Positions 1-11,445 of a DNA stretch of 64,000 nucleotides are shown here, piece by piece. The translations under genes were made by a program, and so were the position numbers. The stretch is from NCBI GenBank assembly GCA_964019135.1, contig OZ025260.1, positions 15,680,254 to 15,744,253 on the forward strand, in the 5' to 3' direction. Below the pieces are notes generated by a model that searched no databases, was not told where the DNA came from, and saw nothing but the letters and a program-made list of their open reading frames with translations. Position 1 is the first letter of the stretch, and each line of letters opens with the position of its first letter. This DNA is from Arenicola marina. Its lineage: Eukaryota > Annelida > Polychaeta > Arenicolidae.

Positions 1-236
1 ACAAGCAGCGGAAAGGAGGAAGGAATGGCGGCGAGAGAAAGGAGGGAGAAAGAACAAAAAAACAAACACGGGGGAAGCAAGACATGGTGTATAGTGAGGC
101 AAAATGGAAGCGGATTCCAAGGCACCTTCTGGCTGGGGAGCCGGCCAGCCACCCGGACACCCGGAGTGGCGGCCCAAGGTCACCAGGATAGTCGTCAGCA
201 TGGATGTCAACGCAGCCGTCAGTAAAGACTGTCAGC

Positions 237-436
237 NNNNNNNNNNNNNNNNNNNNNNNNNNNNNNNNNNNNNNNNNNNNNNNNNNNNNNNNNNNNNNNN
301 NNNNNNNNNNNNNNNNNNNNNNNNNNNNNNNNNNNNNNNNNNNNNNNNNNNNNNNNNNNNNNNNNNNNNNNNNNNNNNNNNNNNNNNNNNNNNNNNNNNN
401 NNNNNNNNNNNNNNNNNNNNNNNNNNNNNNNNNNNN
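237..436. other. Assembly gap (200 N)
   Basis: A run of exactly 200 N, the usual placeholder for a scaffold gap of unknown size. The sequence on its right is immediately a 28-bp tandem array, so the gap probably reflects failure to assemble the left part of that array. Bases 1-236 on its left are non-repetitive apart from a purine-rich start, and I see no gene there. Confidence 0.97.
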
Positions 437-1434
437 CAGCCGCGTGGGATGCGCTAGGCTGGGCCAGCTGTCTGGGGTGCGCTAGGCTGGGTCAGCCGCG
501 TGGAATGCTCTAAGCAGGGTAAACCGTGTGGAGTCAGCTAGGTTCTGTCAGCTGTGTGGGGTGGGCTAGGCGGGGTCAGCCGCGTGAGATACGCTAGGCG
601 GGGTCAGCCGCGTGGGATACGCTAGGCTGGGTCAGCCGCGTGGGGTGGGCTAGGCTGGGTCAGCTGTGTGGGATGGGCTAGGCTGGGTCAGCTGTGTGGG
701 ATGGGCTAGGCTGGGTCGGCCGCGTGGGGTGAGCTAGGCTGGGTCAGCCGCGTGGGGTGGGCTAGGCTGGGTCAGCTGTGTGGGATGGGCTAGGCTGGGT
801 CAGCTGTGTGGGATGGGCTAGGCTGGGTCAGCCGCGTGGGGTGGGCTAGGCTGGGTCAGCTGTGTGGGATGGGCTAGGCTGGGTCAGCTGTGTGGGATGG
901 ACTAGGCTGGGTCAGCCGCGTGGGGTGGGCTAGGGTGGGTAAGCCACGTGGGATACGCTAGGCTAAGTCAGCCGCGTGGGATACGCTAGGCTGGGTCAGC
1001 CGCGTGGGATACGCTAGGCTGGGTCAGCCGCGTGGGATACGCTAGGCTGGGTCAGCCGCGTGGGATACGCTAGGCTGGGTCAGCCGCGTGGGTTACGCTA
1101 GGCTGGGTCAGCCGCGTGGGGTGGGCTAGGCTGGGTCAGCTGTGTGGGATGGGCTAGGCTGGGTCAGCTGTGTGGGATGGGCTAGGATGGGTCGGCCGCG
1201 TGGGGTGAGCTAGGCTGGGTCAGCCGCGTGGGATACGCTAGGCTTGGTCAGCCGCGTGGGATACGCTAGGCTGGGTCAGCCGCGTGGGGTGGGCTAGGCT
1301 GGGTCAGCCGCGTAAGATACGCTAGGCTGGGTCAGCCGCGTGGGGTGGGCTAGGCTGGGTCAGCCGCATGGGATACGCTAGGCTGGGTCAGCCGTGTGGG
1401 ATACGCTAGGCTGGGTCAGCCGCGTGGGATACGC
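437..1434. repeat. 28-bp minisatellite, about 35 copies
   Basis: Tandem array with a period of 28 bp (for example CAGCCGCGTGGG at 969 and 997). Two main unit types alternate in blocks: one carries GGGATACGCTAGG, the other GGGATGGGCTAGG with TCAGCTGTGTGG in place of TCAGCCGCGTGG. Blocks of like units (for example 950-1110 mostly the ATACGC type) indicate local homogenisation. The array begins at the edge of the assembly gap, so its true length is unknown. No coding capacity is supported. Confidence 0.97.
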
Positions 1435-2067
1435 TGCCCTCATTACCATCATGCCGCAAGCTTGGCCACAATGATTGCCAGAGCCATGACAAGCCCTTAA
1501 ACAAGATTACTCGTACAAATATAAAGTGTGGGTTTGCATCCCGGGTTACTTTGTGGGATGTACGGGTACTCATTGCTTGCCACACATACATACCATGAAC
1601 ATGATATATGGCTGATTTAAACACAAAGTCATTCTGTGCTGGTCACTGTATGCTCAGTATTCTGATTACTGAGTAGACTACCCCGTTGGGGTGACATTCA
1701 CTGGGCTACCATTCATGGTCCTATGTATATACATGTAGTTCATCCCTATTATATCATCATCTTGTCGTTGTCGGTCCCCAATAGCACGCGTAATCATTCA
1801 CATTGTTTCTCTTTAGTACCAACGTGGGTGAATGAAAAACATTATCATTATATATAATGATAATGTTCCTCATTAATCCTGATGTGTGACATGCATAGAC
1901 ATATGGCGATGAATCAATCAATAATCGCTTGAACAACACCACATTTCTATAATTTGCTGCAATTATGCAGCTGACGATGCGTGTTTTGTAACATCTAGAA
2001 TATAATACATATGTGCAGTTGCAATGCCGTGATGTGGTGGGATAACATTGTCAATATGCCAGAAACC
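1435..2067. other. Unique AT-rich intergenic sequence
   Basis: Non-repetitive spacer between the 28-bp and 38-bp arrays. It contains a perfect 30-bp palindrome at 1838-1867, listed separately. No supported gene. Confidence 0.6.
1838..1867. repeat. Perfect 30-bp AT-rich palindrome
   Basis: The left half AACATTATCATTATA is followed directly, with no spacer, by its exact reverse complement. It could extrude as a cruciform. I see no larger terminal repeats around it that would make it part of a transposon. Confidence 0.9.
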
Positions 2068-3880
2068 CACTCTTGGTTGGCCGGGTAAACCATCGCTTGA
2101 CAGTGACCACGTGGTTGGCTGGGTTGACGATCGCTTGACAAAGGCCACGTGGTTGGTCGGGTAAACCATCGCTTGACACTGACCACGTGGGTTGGTCGGG
2201 TAAACCATCGCTTGACACTGACCACGTGGTTGGCCGGGTAAACCATCGCTTGACACTGACGCCGTAGTTGGCCGGGTTGACGATCGCTTGACAAAGGCCA
2301 CGTGGTTGGCCGGGTAAACCCATATCTTGACACTGACCACGTGGTTGGCCGGGTAAACCATCGCTTGACACTGACCACGTGGTTGGCCGGGTGGGTAAAC
2401 CATCGCTTGACACTGACCACGTGGTTGGCCGGGTAAACCATCGCTTGACACTAACCACGTGGTTGGCCGGGTAAACCCATATCTTGACACTGACCACGTG
2501 GTTGGCCGGGTAAACGATCGCTTGACACTGACCACGTGGTTGGCCGGGTGGGTAAACCATCGCTTGACACTGACCACGTGGTTGGCCGGGTAAACCATCG
2601 CTTGACACTAACCACGTGGTTGGCCGGGTGGGTAAACCATCGCTTGACACTGACCACGTGGTTGGCCGGGTAAACCATCGCTTGACACTAACCACGTGGT
2701 TGGTCGGGTAAACCATCGCTTGACACTGACCACGTGGTTGGCAGGGTAAACCATCGCTTGACACTGACCACGTGGTTGGCCGGGTAAACCATCGCTTGAC
2801 ACTGACCACGTGGTTGGCCGGGTAAACCATCGCTTGACACTGACCACGTGGTTGGCCGGGTAAACCATCGCTTGACACTGACCACGTGGTTGGCCGGGTA
2901 AACCATCGCTTGACACTGACCACGTGGTTGGCCGGGTAAACCATCGCTTGACACTGACCACGTGGTTGGCCGGGTAAACCATCGCTTGACACTGACCACG
3001 TGGTTGGCCGGGTAAACCATCGCTTGACACTGACCACGTGGTTGGCCGGGTAAACCATCGCTTGACACTGACCACGTGGTTGGCCGGGTAAACCATCGCT
3101 TGACACTGACCACGTGGTTGGCCGGGTAAACCATCGCTTGACACTGACCACGTGGTTGGCCGGGTAAACCATCGCTTGACACTGACCACGTGGTTGGCCG
3201 GGTAAACCATCGCTTGACACTGACCACGTGGTTGGCCGGGTAAACCATCGCTTGACACTGACCACGTGGTTGGCCGGGTAAACCATCGCTTGACACTGAC
3301 CACGTGGGTTGGTCGGGTAAACCATCGCTTGACACTGACCACGTGGGTTGGTCGGGTAAACCATCGCTTGACACTGACCACGTGGTTGGCCGGGTAAACC
3401 ATCGCTTGACACTGACCACGTGGTTGGCCGGGTTGACGATCGCTTGACAAAGGCCACGTGGTTGGCCGGGTAAACCCATCCCTTGACACTGACCACGTGG
3501 TTGGCCGGGTAAACCATCGCTTGACACTGACCACGTGGTTGGCCGGGTGGGTAAACCATCGCTTGACACTGACCACGTGGTTGGTCGGGTAAACCCTCGA
3601 TGGACATTGACCACGTGGTTGGTCGAGCAAACGATCGCTTGACACTGACCACGTGGTTGGCCGGGTAAACCATCGCTTGACACTGACCACGTGGTTGGCC
3701 GGGTAAACCATCGCTTGACACTGACCACGTGGTTGGCCGGGTAAACCATCGCTTGACACTGACCACGTGGTTGGCCGGGTAAACCATCGCTTGACACTGA
3801 CCACGTGGTTGGCCGGGTAAACCATCGCTTGACACTGACCACGTGGTTGGCCGGGTAAACCCCCGCTTGACACTGGCCAC
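2068..3880. repeat. 38-bp minisatellite with a CACGTG in nearly every unit, about 47 copies
   Basis: Period 38 bp (TAAACCATCG at 2823 and 2861). Each unit carries the palindromic E-box core within GACCACGTGGTTGG, then GGGTAAACC and ATCGCTTGACACTGACC. Units at about 2720-3300 and 3640-3850 are nearly identical. Units at 2068-2700 and 3300-3640 are diverged and share the same variants, such as ACGATCGCTTGACAAAGG at 2278 and 3435 and GTGGGTTGGTCGGG at 2187 and 3305, so a block of the array was itself duplicated. Because 38 is not a multiple of 3 and the unit is stop-poor on the minus strand, long open frames (609 and 421 aa) run through it. These are repeat artefacts. Confidence 0.97.
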
Positions 3881-5154
3881 GTGTTTTTATTGACTCGACA
3901 AGGACTCCGGACGTCGGGTTGCTGTAGCTCTTTTATTTTTAAATAGACACCCGTAGACGACCCACGAATGCGAGGATTGAGGGACGCTTAGGTGTGAAGT
4001 CCCGTTGGTTGGTGGGTGGATGGAGGGGGGGGGGTGGCTTTGTCCTCACCGGGGGGACTACGGCCCATCAAGCTCCACCTTATGGCTTATTCAGGGTGTT
4101 TGTGCTTGATGCCCTCTCCCTGTCGGCTAAACCGCGGAGGTGGCAGTCTCACACGCCCACGCCACGCCTAGGAAACCGCGCCCCATGCTCTGGCAGCCTG
4201 GGTTCACACGTTCATACGTCCATATGTCTATACACGTAGAGGCATGTGTAGTTAATAAACATAGGTCTACATGGAGATATACCGAGATAAATACACATAT
4301 CTGTGCAGAAATATGCATAGCTATATACGCATATATATGCATAGCTGTATGCTGAGTTGTATACATATACCTACAAATACATGCATATATACATATTAAA
4401 TATCTACACAAATGTGTACACATATATACGCTTAGACATATGCATAAACATATATGCACATATTTATAAATAGATGTATACATATCACAGATAATGTAAC
4501 CGTTCAATCGCTATCTGAGTTTCCCTTGTTTCGGTGACGTCAATTGTTAGGCTGTAAATTGATGTATTTTCCATGAGGGTCATTATGCACAGATCTTTAG
4601 CCCCTCTGGTAGCCATGGTGATGTTTGTAACAGAGCCATGTCAAGTACAATGTCCCGCCATTCATCAGGGGTGAAATGACAAACGGCGTGGGAGGGGCAG
4701 GGAGGGGGCGGCGAGCGGGCAACCTATTGTAGGCGGGTGGAGGGAGGGGGAGGGGAAGCGGGGTTTAAGGACGTGTTCTCATTCACGACTAAGAGAGATA
4801 TCCCCATTTTTTATTACTTCTGTTCGTCCTCAGTTTTTTGCTGCCTAAAATGACATCCAATATTGCCTGGTTAAGAGATGGGGGAAGGGTGAAAAAACAT
4901 GACCTGTCAGTTTGAAGAGACGTGATCAAAAAAAAGTCCGTGCCCGGCCGTACTCAACCGCGGTTGCGGCCGTACTCGCCGTGGTTACAATGTCAGTCTC
5001 TCAATGAATGGTTAAAGGGCCAGAGCGGTGTCGGATGGTGGCTGTCTCTCTACCCGCTGGCCCCCGCTGGCCCCCGCTGGCACCCAGGTCAACCCGGGGC
5101 CTACCAGCGACGGCCAACTCCCGAGGTCCTGTCCGCCACGACGAGCGACCCGAT
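3881..5154. other. Intergenic spacer with AT-rich simple sequence
   Basis: Non-repetitive except for 4200-4490, an AT-rich stretch of overlapping ATACATAT and TATGCATA motifs, and short G runs near 4024 and 4690-4760. No gene recognised. Confidence 0.6.
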
Positions 5155-5515
5155 CTGCCCCTTCCCTCCCCTCCCCTCCCCATCCTTCCCCTCCCCTCCC
5201 TTTCCCCCTGCCCTTCCCTGTCCTCCCCCCCCCCAACTCCCCCCCTCCCCCTCCCTCCTCTCCTTCCCTCCGCCCCCTTCCCTCTCCACCTCCCCTCCCC
5301 TTCCCTCAACTCCCCCTCTCCCCTGCCCCCAACTCCCCCCCTGCCCCCTCCCCTCCCCTTCCCTCCCCCCCTCCACCTCCCCTTCCCTCCCACTCCCCCC
5401 CCCCCTTCACCTCCCCTCCCCTCCCCTTCTTCCCTCCTCAGCCTCTCCCCTCCACCTCCCCTCCCCTCCCTTTCCCTCCAGGGCCTCCCGCCTCCACCTT
5501 CCCTCCCCATCCCAC
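5155..5515. repeat. Homopyrimidine tract, CCCCTCCC-type
   Basis: About 360 bp almost purely C and T on the plus strand, built from CCCCTCCC and CTTCCCTCC motifs with poly-C runs. The complementary strand is G/A-rich with many GGGG runs, a composition able to form triplex or G-quadruplex structures. Long open frames in both directions (Pro/Ser-rich or Gly/Arg/Glu-rich) are compositional artefacts. Confidence 0.9.
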
Positions 5516-5902
5516 GCTAGGCAGGCAGGACGGACGATCTTGGCCACGCAGTTCACAGATCCACATCGTTTTTTCGGGGGCATTGTAATGCGCGCCTATG
5601 ACCGGATCACATGGTGAATAGACTTGGGACGGTCAAAAGGCCGATGCATATTGGAGGCATTCATGATTGATTCAGTCACATGATACATGTATAGGGCGCA
5701 GCGACAATGCCGGCAGATAATGGCTGCCTTGGTAATCTGACTACTGCGCGACTATACATATACATATCAAAGAAACACCATTACTTAGAGGTTAATACGA
5801 CGCCAATGCAGGGCATAAAAACACGGTGTGGGCTGCGCGTGAGGCCAGATGGGACGCGCCCTGACCTGCATGCATGTAGATGTATGTTTTTGTTATAGTT
5901 AT

Positions 5903-5989
5903 GTATATATATATATATATATATGCATACCTGATAATATATATATACATAACTCTATATATATATACATAACTACATAATATATCTAC

Positions 5990-6029
<40 letters not shown>
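5903..6029. repeat. (AT)n microsatellite, interrupted
   Basis: Alternating TA dinucleotides with short interruptions (ATACATAACT). The longest pure run is at about 5993-6028. Confidence 0.95.
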
Positions 6030-6031
<2 letters not shown>

Positions 6032-7437
6032 CCATTAATAGACAGTTGACTTGCGCGTTGATTTCTCTGCGCTGTAACATTAGTGCACTGGTGTCGCTAG
6101 TATCCCCAGGGACTGTGAACCAGTGTAATCACATGTTATACATTAAGTAGATAATTAGTTCGTTCGATGTGGTGTTTTAGTGTCGTGCACACGGCGACGG
6201 ACGTTATCCCATAAGGCATTGCAAGTCGCGCGGTGGGCTGCTCGTTTTACTGCACGTGTTTCTCGTGATGAAGCCCCGTTTGGCTTTATCGTTGGCAGTA
6301 AAGAACAGTTGATAAATTTAGATGAAGTAGAACCGATGAAAAGGTTATCTCAACGACTCCCGTACTTCTCTCATTCACTGCATCTGGTTTTGTTGGATTT
6401 TCTTTTTTGGGGGTGGGGGGGGGGGCGAGGGGGGGGGGTAGGTTCCTCTCCCTTGTCCTATTTCTCGTTCTCGCGACTTAACACGCGGCAGATGAACGAA
6501 AAACCCGAACCCAATGCGTGTTGGCGTTTAATTTTTGTCAATACCCAATCTCGTTAATGTTTTTTTTTCTAACACTCCTCATGCGACACTGCCTGATGCG
6601 AGGCCTGGCCGCTAGAGGGCGTATGGCGCCATAACTCGTCAGAACGCATGCGCGGCCGTCATCCGGGAGCAGATGCTTTTGTCCCTCCTCTTCCTGTCCC
6701 CGCTATTCTCTCCCTTGTCCTCTGCCCTCTACCAATTGGAGATTGACCACTTATTGCGATGGAATTACCGCTATTTGGTGGCTTTCCTAGCGGCGACAAA
6801 TGGCACTAGGGCTAGCTGTGTGGGGATCGCAAGGCGGGGGTGGGCACTGGGGGTGGTCTGCTGGCCCTCCCGCCCGGGGGGTGGGGGGCAGTGGGGGTGC
6901 TCTAGCGTATTCTGCTGCGTTTTCTGCTGGCTCTCCCGCCGAGGGTCGGAGGGGGAAGAGGGGAGAGTGGGGGGGGGGGGTCAGTGGGGGTGCTCTAGCG
7001 TTTTCCACTGCCGCTCCCGCCGCTGGCATCTGTCATGGCCATGTTTCTGTGGCTTTGACAACCCTACGTTATATCCGGCGTTTTGTGTTTTCATCTCCGT
7101 ATCCCGTGACAACACGGCGGCTGCGTACTGTGTTCTCGTCGTATGGAGAGAGGACGTAAAACACGGCTCCCGTGTTTCCCTCGTGTGAATGGGGAGATAA
7201 ATCCCGGGCGCTCGAGCACGTCCACCATTGCTTGACAAGTGTGCAATATTAATAAATGTCAAAAAACCCGGTGCGCTATTAAAATAGTAACGTCCTATTG
7301 TTGACTGTTTCCCTACGCCCCGGAAGCATTGAAAGTAGCCTCTTCCTGTCGCCTATATCGATGTATGCCGACACCACGTGACGGTGGCGCCGTATGGCGG
7401 GCCCTGCTGCCAACCGTCGCCGCTTTTATCACGCGCT
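6030..7437. other. Intergenic sequence with poly-G tracts
   Basis: Unique DNA with G-rich patches at 6407-6440 and 6830-6990. Two degenerate copies of a segment containing GGGGGTGCTCTAGCG (near 6895 and 6986) suggest a small local duplication. No gene recognised. Confidence 0.55.
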
Positions 7438-7612
7438 GCCACAGTTACCATTGTTATAGCAACGCACGCGGTGCCACAGTTACCATTGTTATAGCAACGC
7501 ACGCGGTGCCACAGTTACCATTGTTATAGCAACGCACGCGGTGCCACAGTTACCATTGTTATAGCAACGCACGCGGTGCCACACTCACAATTGTTATGGC
7601 AACGCACGCGGT
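7438..7612. repeat. 35-bp minisatellite, 5 copies
   Basis: Units start at 7438, 7473, 7508, 7543 and 7578. The first four are essentially identical and the fifth is diverged. Each unit contains GTTACCATTGTTATAGCAAC, an imperfect dyad (GTTACCAT facing ATAGCAAC), followed by GCACGCGGT. Confidence 0.96.
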
Positions 7613-8272
7613 GCCACGTGGCAGAAACACGATGCGCCAAAGGGAATGGCCCAAAGCAAGCCAGGGCGAGACCTGCTGGGCCCGTAAGTTCGGCAAACGA
7701 TCGGGACGAAATATGCTGCCCAGATCCAGGCTAATGTCCCATTCGGAGGAGTGGGGGGGGGGGGGTCACTGGGAGGGGGAAGGATAAGCTCTCATAATAA
7801 AGGAGGGGGGGGGGGGGCGAAGATCCACTTTGGGTAAAGCATCCAAAAAGCTGGCGAGAGGAGGAGGGTTTCTGCGTGTGTGCGCGTGTGTTGGGATGGG
7901 GGGGGGGGGGGAGGGAGGGGAGAGTCATGAGTGTCCCCCACCCATCCACACTCACCCTCCTCTGGATCCACCCATAAAGCCGTCAGTGCATTATATTTCG
8001 GGCAAACCGATTGTTCCGCGTAATGGAATATTGCGGATTAACGTATTGAGCATTACGAGAAGCTTTCTATGACGAACGAAGGTTTTTGGCGACCGCCTGA
8101 AGTCACGAGGACTTGTTCCTGGAGATTTGAAAAAAAATTAAATGGGTTTGCAAAGTGCTAGAAAGCTAGGTAATGGCTTTGCGAAGTGCTCTCTACGGGG
8201 AGGTCCAGTTACAGGTTTGATATTCGACCATCCCGTTATTGCCGACTCACGATGTTAGTTACGGGCTTATAT
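7613..8272. other. Intergenic sequence with poly-G runs
   Basis: Unique sequence with pure G runs near 7751, 7806 and 7899. No gene recognised. Confidence 0.55.
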
Positions 8273-8562
8273 CGCCCATGTCGCCATTGCCCCATCTCGC
8301 CCTCGTCCCATCTCGCCCTTGTTCCATATCACCCTCGCTCCATGCCACCCTCGCCCCATATCGCCCTTGTCCCATATCGCCCTCAACCCATATCACCCTC
8401 ACCCCATATTGCCCTCACCCTATATCGCCCTCAACCCATATCGCCCTTAACCCACATCGTCCACACCCCATATCAACCCCGCCCCATATCGCCCTCACCC
8501 CATACCGACCTCGTCCCATCTCGCCCTCGTCCCATATCAACCTCGAACCATGTCCCATCTCG
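8273..8562. repeat. 16-bp minisatellite, about 18 degenerate copies
   Basis: Repeats of CCCATATCGCCCTCA plus one base, with a spacing of 16 bp (CATATC at 8357, 8373, 8389, 8405) and frequent single-base changes. The array ends within a few bases of the tRNA-derived SINE that begins near 8563. Confidence 0.93.
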
Positions 8563-8735
8563 CCACCTTACTGTCACACAGTGGTTAGCGCACGTACTTG
8601 ACCGCAACTCAATTGGTGCCGGGTTCGAATCCAGGCATCGGTACATAATCTGGCACATGTTTCGAGGAATTACCTCGGCCCAGCTTAGCCCTTGTGTAAA
8701 GAAAGGCGGCCTACACACCAAATGTCCAGCGTCTT
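8563..8735 (+). mobile_element. tRNA-derived SINE, family A (copy 1)
   Basis: The head has RNA polymerase III-type internal promoter boxes: an A-box region CAGTGGTTAGCG (8578-8589) and a B box GGTTCGAATCC (8622-8632). The body after the B box (AATCTGG, ACATGTTTCG, CTCGGCCCA, TTAGCC, CACACCAA) aligns with the copy at 19737. The 3' end is degraded and I do not see clear target-site duplications. It starts immediately after the 16-bp array. Confidence 0.8.
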
Positions 8736-8998
8736 TCTGTTGTCAAGGTGCATCAGGTGGAGAGGTACTGTTGTTACGATGTATGGGGTCCAATGTCTTA
8801 GGGACCGATACCACGGATCTAAAGGCGCCCGCCATTCTGCTGTACACGCATACATTTAGTGAGCATATTCTGACGAAAAACAAGGGCAGAAATGGCGGCA
8901 CCAAACTGTCGGCAGGCAGGTGCGGGTCCCGTCAGAGCCGGCTACAATGTCTCGTGATACAGTCAGGCCACGCAGCATTTGATTAGATGAGCTTCTCT

Positions 8999-9430
8999 TT
9001 AACCCTTTAGATCTACGCGGAAATGTTTAGGGATTTTTTTTTTTTCGGGGGGGGGGGGTTGTCTTTTTTGTCATGTCTTTCGCGGCTTCTCCCAGGGCAC
9101 TGGTCTGCCCTGTATCTGGTACATCTTTCATTGGAACAGAATCAACTTCTGTATGTGGAAAACTTACAGCTAGGACTGTGTATCACGCAGTATAATATGC
9201 GAAGACGGTCATGAAATAGCAGAACATCGCCGTCGGGAGTTCGGTTGTACCTTAATCGATATTTATGTCTATGATCACCCGTGCGCTGGACAAGCATATG
9301 GCTGATTTGTAGCGACAGGTTGCCTTTCATCTGTAAGCACCCCGCGAGCTTCCTTCTTTCTTTTACCTGCGGCCGTGCCTCTGTCCCCCGGTTCATCTTA
9401 ATGCCATCATATCAGGCATTAAAGGGTTAA
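8999..9430. mobile_element. piggyBac-like non-autonomous element flanked by TTAA
   Basis: TTAA (8999-9002) is followed by CCCTTTAGATC, and at the other end ATTAAAGGG is followed by TTAA (9427-9430). TTAA duplications with CCCTTT-type termini are the hallmark of piggyBac transposons. The right end carries a subterminal inverted repeat (TTAATGCC facing GGCATTAA, 9398-9422). The 424-bp interior has poly-T/poly-G tracts and no transposase, so it would be a MITE. Perfect terminal identity is only 7 bp beyond the TTAA, so chance is not excluded. Confidence 0.5.
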
Positions 9431-9582
9431 AAAAAGACCAGGTTATTAGGTAAGATATCGACTCCGGAAGACGGCACCAGGTAAAAACCCTCCACTAATG
9501 AAAGATTAATGCAGATTTGGATCGCAATTTCGTGAACGTCGCTGTCTGCCGCTGCATGGCGATGAAGCGAAGCCGATGCGGC

Positions 9583-11445
9583 CTGTGGGTTGTGGGGTGT
9601 GGGTTGTGGGGTGTGGGTTGTGGGTTGTGGGGTGTGGGGTGTGGGTTGTGTGAAGTGGTCTGGGGGTTGTGGGCTCTACGCTCTAGGCCGTGGTCTGTGT
9701 GAAGTGGTCTGGGGGTTGTGGGCTCTAAGCTCTAGGCCGTGGTCTGTGTGAAGTGGTCTGGGGGTTGTGGGCTCTACGCTCCAGGCCGTGGTCTGTGTGA
9801 AGTGGTCTGGGGGTTGTGGGCTCTACGCTCTAGGCCGTGGGTTGTGTGAAGTGGTCTGGGGGTTGTGGGCTCTACGCTCTAGGCCGTGGGTTGTGTGAAG
9901 TGGTCTGGGGGTTGTGGGCTCTAAGCTCTAGGCCGTGGTCTGTGTGAAGTGGTCTGGGGGTTGTGGGCTCTACGCTCTAGGCCGTGGTCTGTGTGAAGTG
10001 GTCTGGGGGTTGTGGGCTCTAAGCTCTAGGCCGTGGTCTGTGTGAGGTGGTCTGGGGGTTGTGGGCTCTACGCTCTAGGCCGTGGTCTGTGTGAAGTGGT
10101 CTGGGGGTTGTGGGCCCTAAGCTCTAGGCCGTGGTCTGTGTGAAGTGGTCTGGGGGTTGTGGGCTCTACGCTCTAGGCCGTGGGTTGTGTGAAGTGGTCT
10201 TGGGGTTGTGGGCTCTAAGCTCTAGGCCGTGGTCTGTGTGAAGTGGTCTGGGGGTTGTGGGCTCTACGCTCTAGGCCGTGGGTTGTGTGAAGTGGTCTTG
10301 GGGTTGTGGGCTCTAAGCTCTAGGCCGTGGTCTGTGTGAAGTGGTCTGGGGGTTGTGGGCTCTAAGCTCTAGGCCGCGGTCTGTGTGAAGTGGTCTGGGG
10401 GTTGTGGGCTCTACGCTCTAGGCCGTGGTCTGTGTGAAGTGGTCTGGGGGTTGTGGGCCCTAAGCTCTAGGCCGTGGTCTGTGTGAAGTGGTCTGGGGGT
10501 TGTGGGCTCTAAGCTCCAGGCCGTGGTCTGTGTGAAGTGGTCTGGGGGTTGTGGGCTCTACGCTCTAGGCCGTGGTCTGTGTGAAGTGGTCTGGGGGTTG
10601 TGGGCTCTAAGCTCTAGGCCGTGGTCCGTGTAAAGTGGTCTGGGGGTTGTGGGCTCTAAGCTCTAGGCCGTGGTCCGTGTGAAGTGGTCTGGGGGTTGTG
10701 GGCCCTAAGCTCTAGGCCGTGGTCTGTGTGAAGTGGTCTGGGGGTTGTGGGCTCTACGCTCTAGGCCGTGGTCTGTGTGAAGTTGTCTGGGGGTTGTGGG
10801 CTCTAAGCTCTAGGCCGTGGTCTGTGTGAAGTGGTCTGGGGGTTGTGGGCTCTACGCTCTAGGCGTGGGTTGTGTGAAGTGGTCTGGGGATTGTGGGCTC
10901 TACGCTCTAGACCGTGGTCTGTGTGAAGTGGTCTGGGGGTTGTGGGCTCTAAGCTCTAGGCCGTGGTCTGTGTGAAGTGGTCTGGGGGTTGTGGGCTCTA
11001 AGCTCCAGGCCGTGGTCTGTGTGAAGTGGTCTGGGGGTTGTGGGCTCTACGCTCTAGGCCGTGGTCTGTGTGAAGTGGTCTTGGGGTTGTGGGCTCTAAG
11101 CTCTAGGCCGTGGTCTGTGTGAAGTGGTCTGGGGGTTGTGGGCTCTACGCTCTAGGCGTGGGTTGTGTGAAGTGGTCTGGGGATTGTGGGCTCTACGCTC
11201 TAGACCGTGGTCTGTGTGAAGTGGTCTGGGGATTGTGGGCTCTAAGCTCTAGGCCGTGGTCTGTGTGAAGTGGTCTGGGGGTTGTGGGCCCTACGCTCTA
11301 GGCCTTGGGTGGTGTGAAGTGGTCTGGGGGTTGTGGGCTCTAAGCTCTAGGCCGTGGTCTGTGTGAAGTGGTCTGGGGGTTGTGGGCCCTACGCTCTAGG
11401 CCGTGGGTTGTGTGAAGTGGTCTGGGGGTTGTGGGCTTTAGACTG
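9583..11445. repeat. 49-bp satellite array (seven heptads), about 36 copies
   Basis: It starts with a short GTGGGTTGTGGG stretch, then tandem units with a spacing of 49 bp (CTCTACG at 9674, CTCTAAG at 9723). Unit landmarks in order are GTGTGAAGTGGTCTGG, GGGTTGTGGG, CTCTACGCTCTAGG and CCGTGGTCTG. Two alternating variants (CTCTACGCTC and CTCTAAGCTC) form a loose two-unit higher-order pattern. 49 is seven times seven and the array runs directly into the heptanucleotide satellite that follows. Confidence 0.97.

Noticed and set aside
2051..3880. 609-aa and 421-aa open frames on the minus strand
   Set aside because: They lie wholly in the 38-bp array, and the peptide repeats every 38 residues, the sign of a non-coding unit cycling through three frames.
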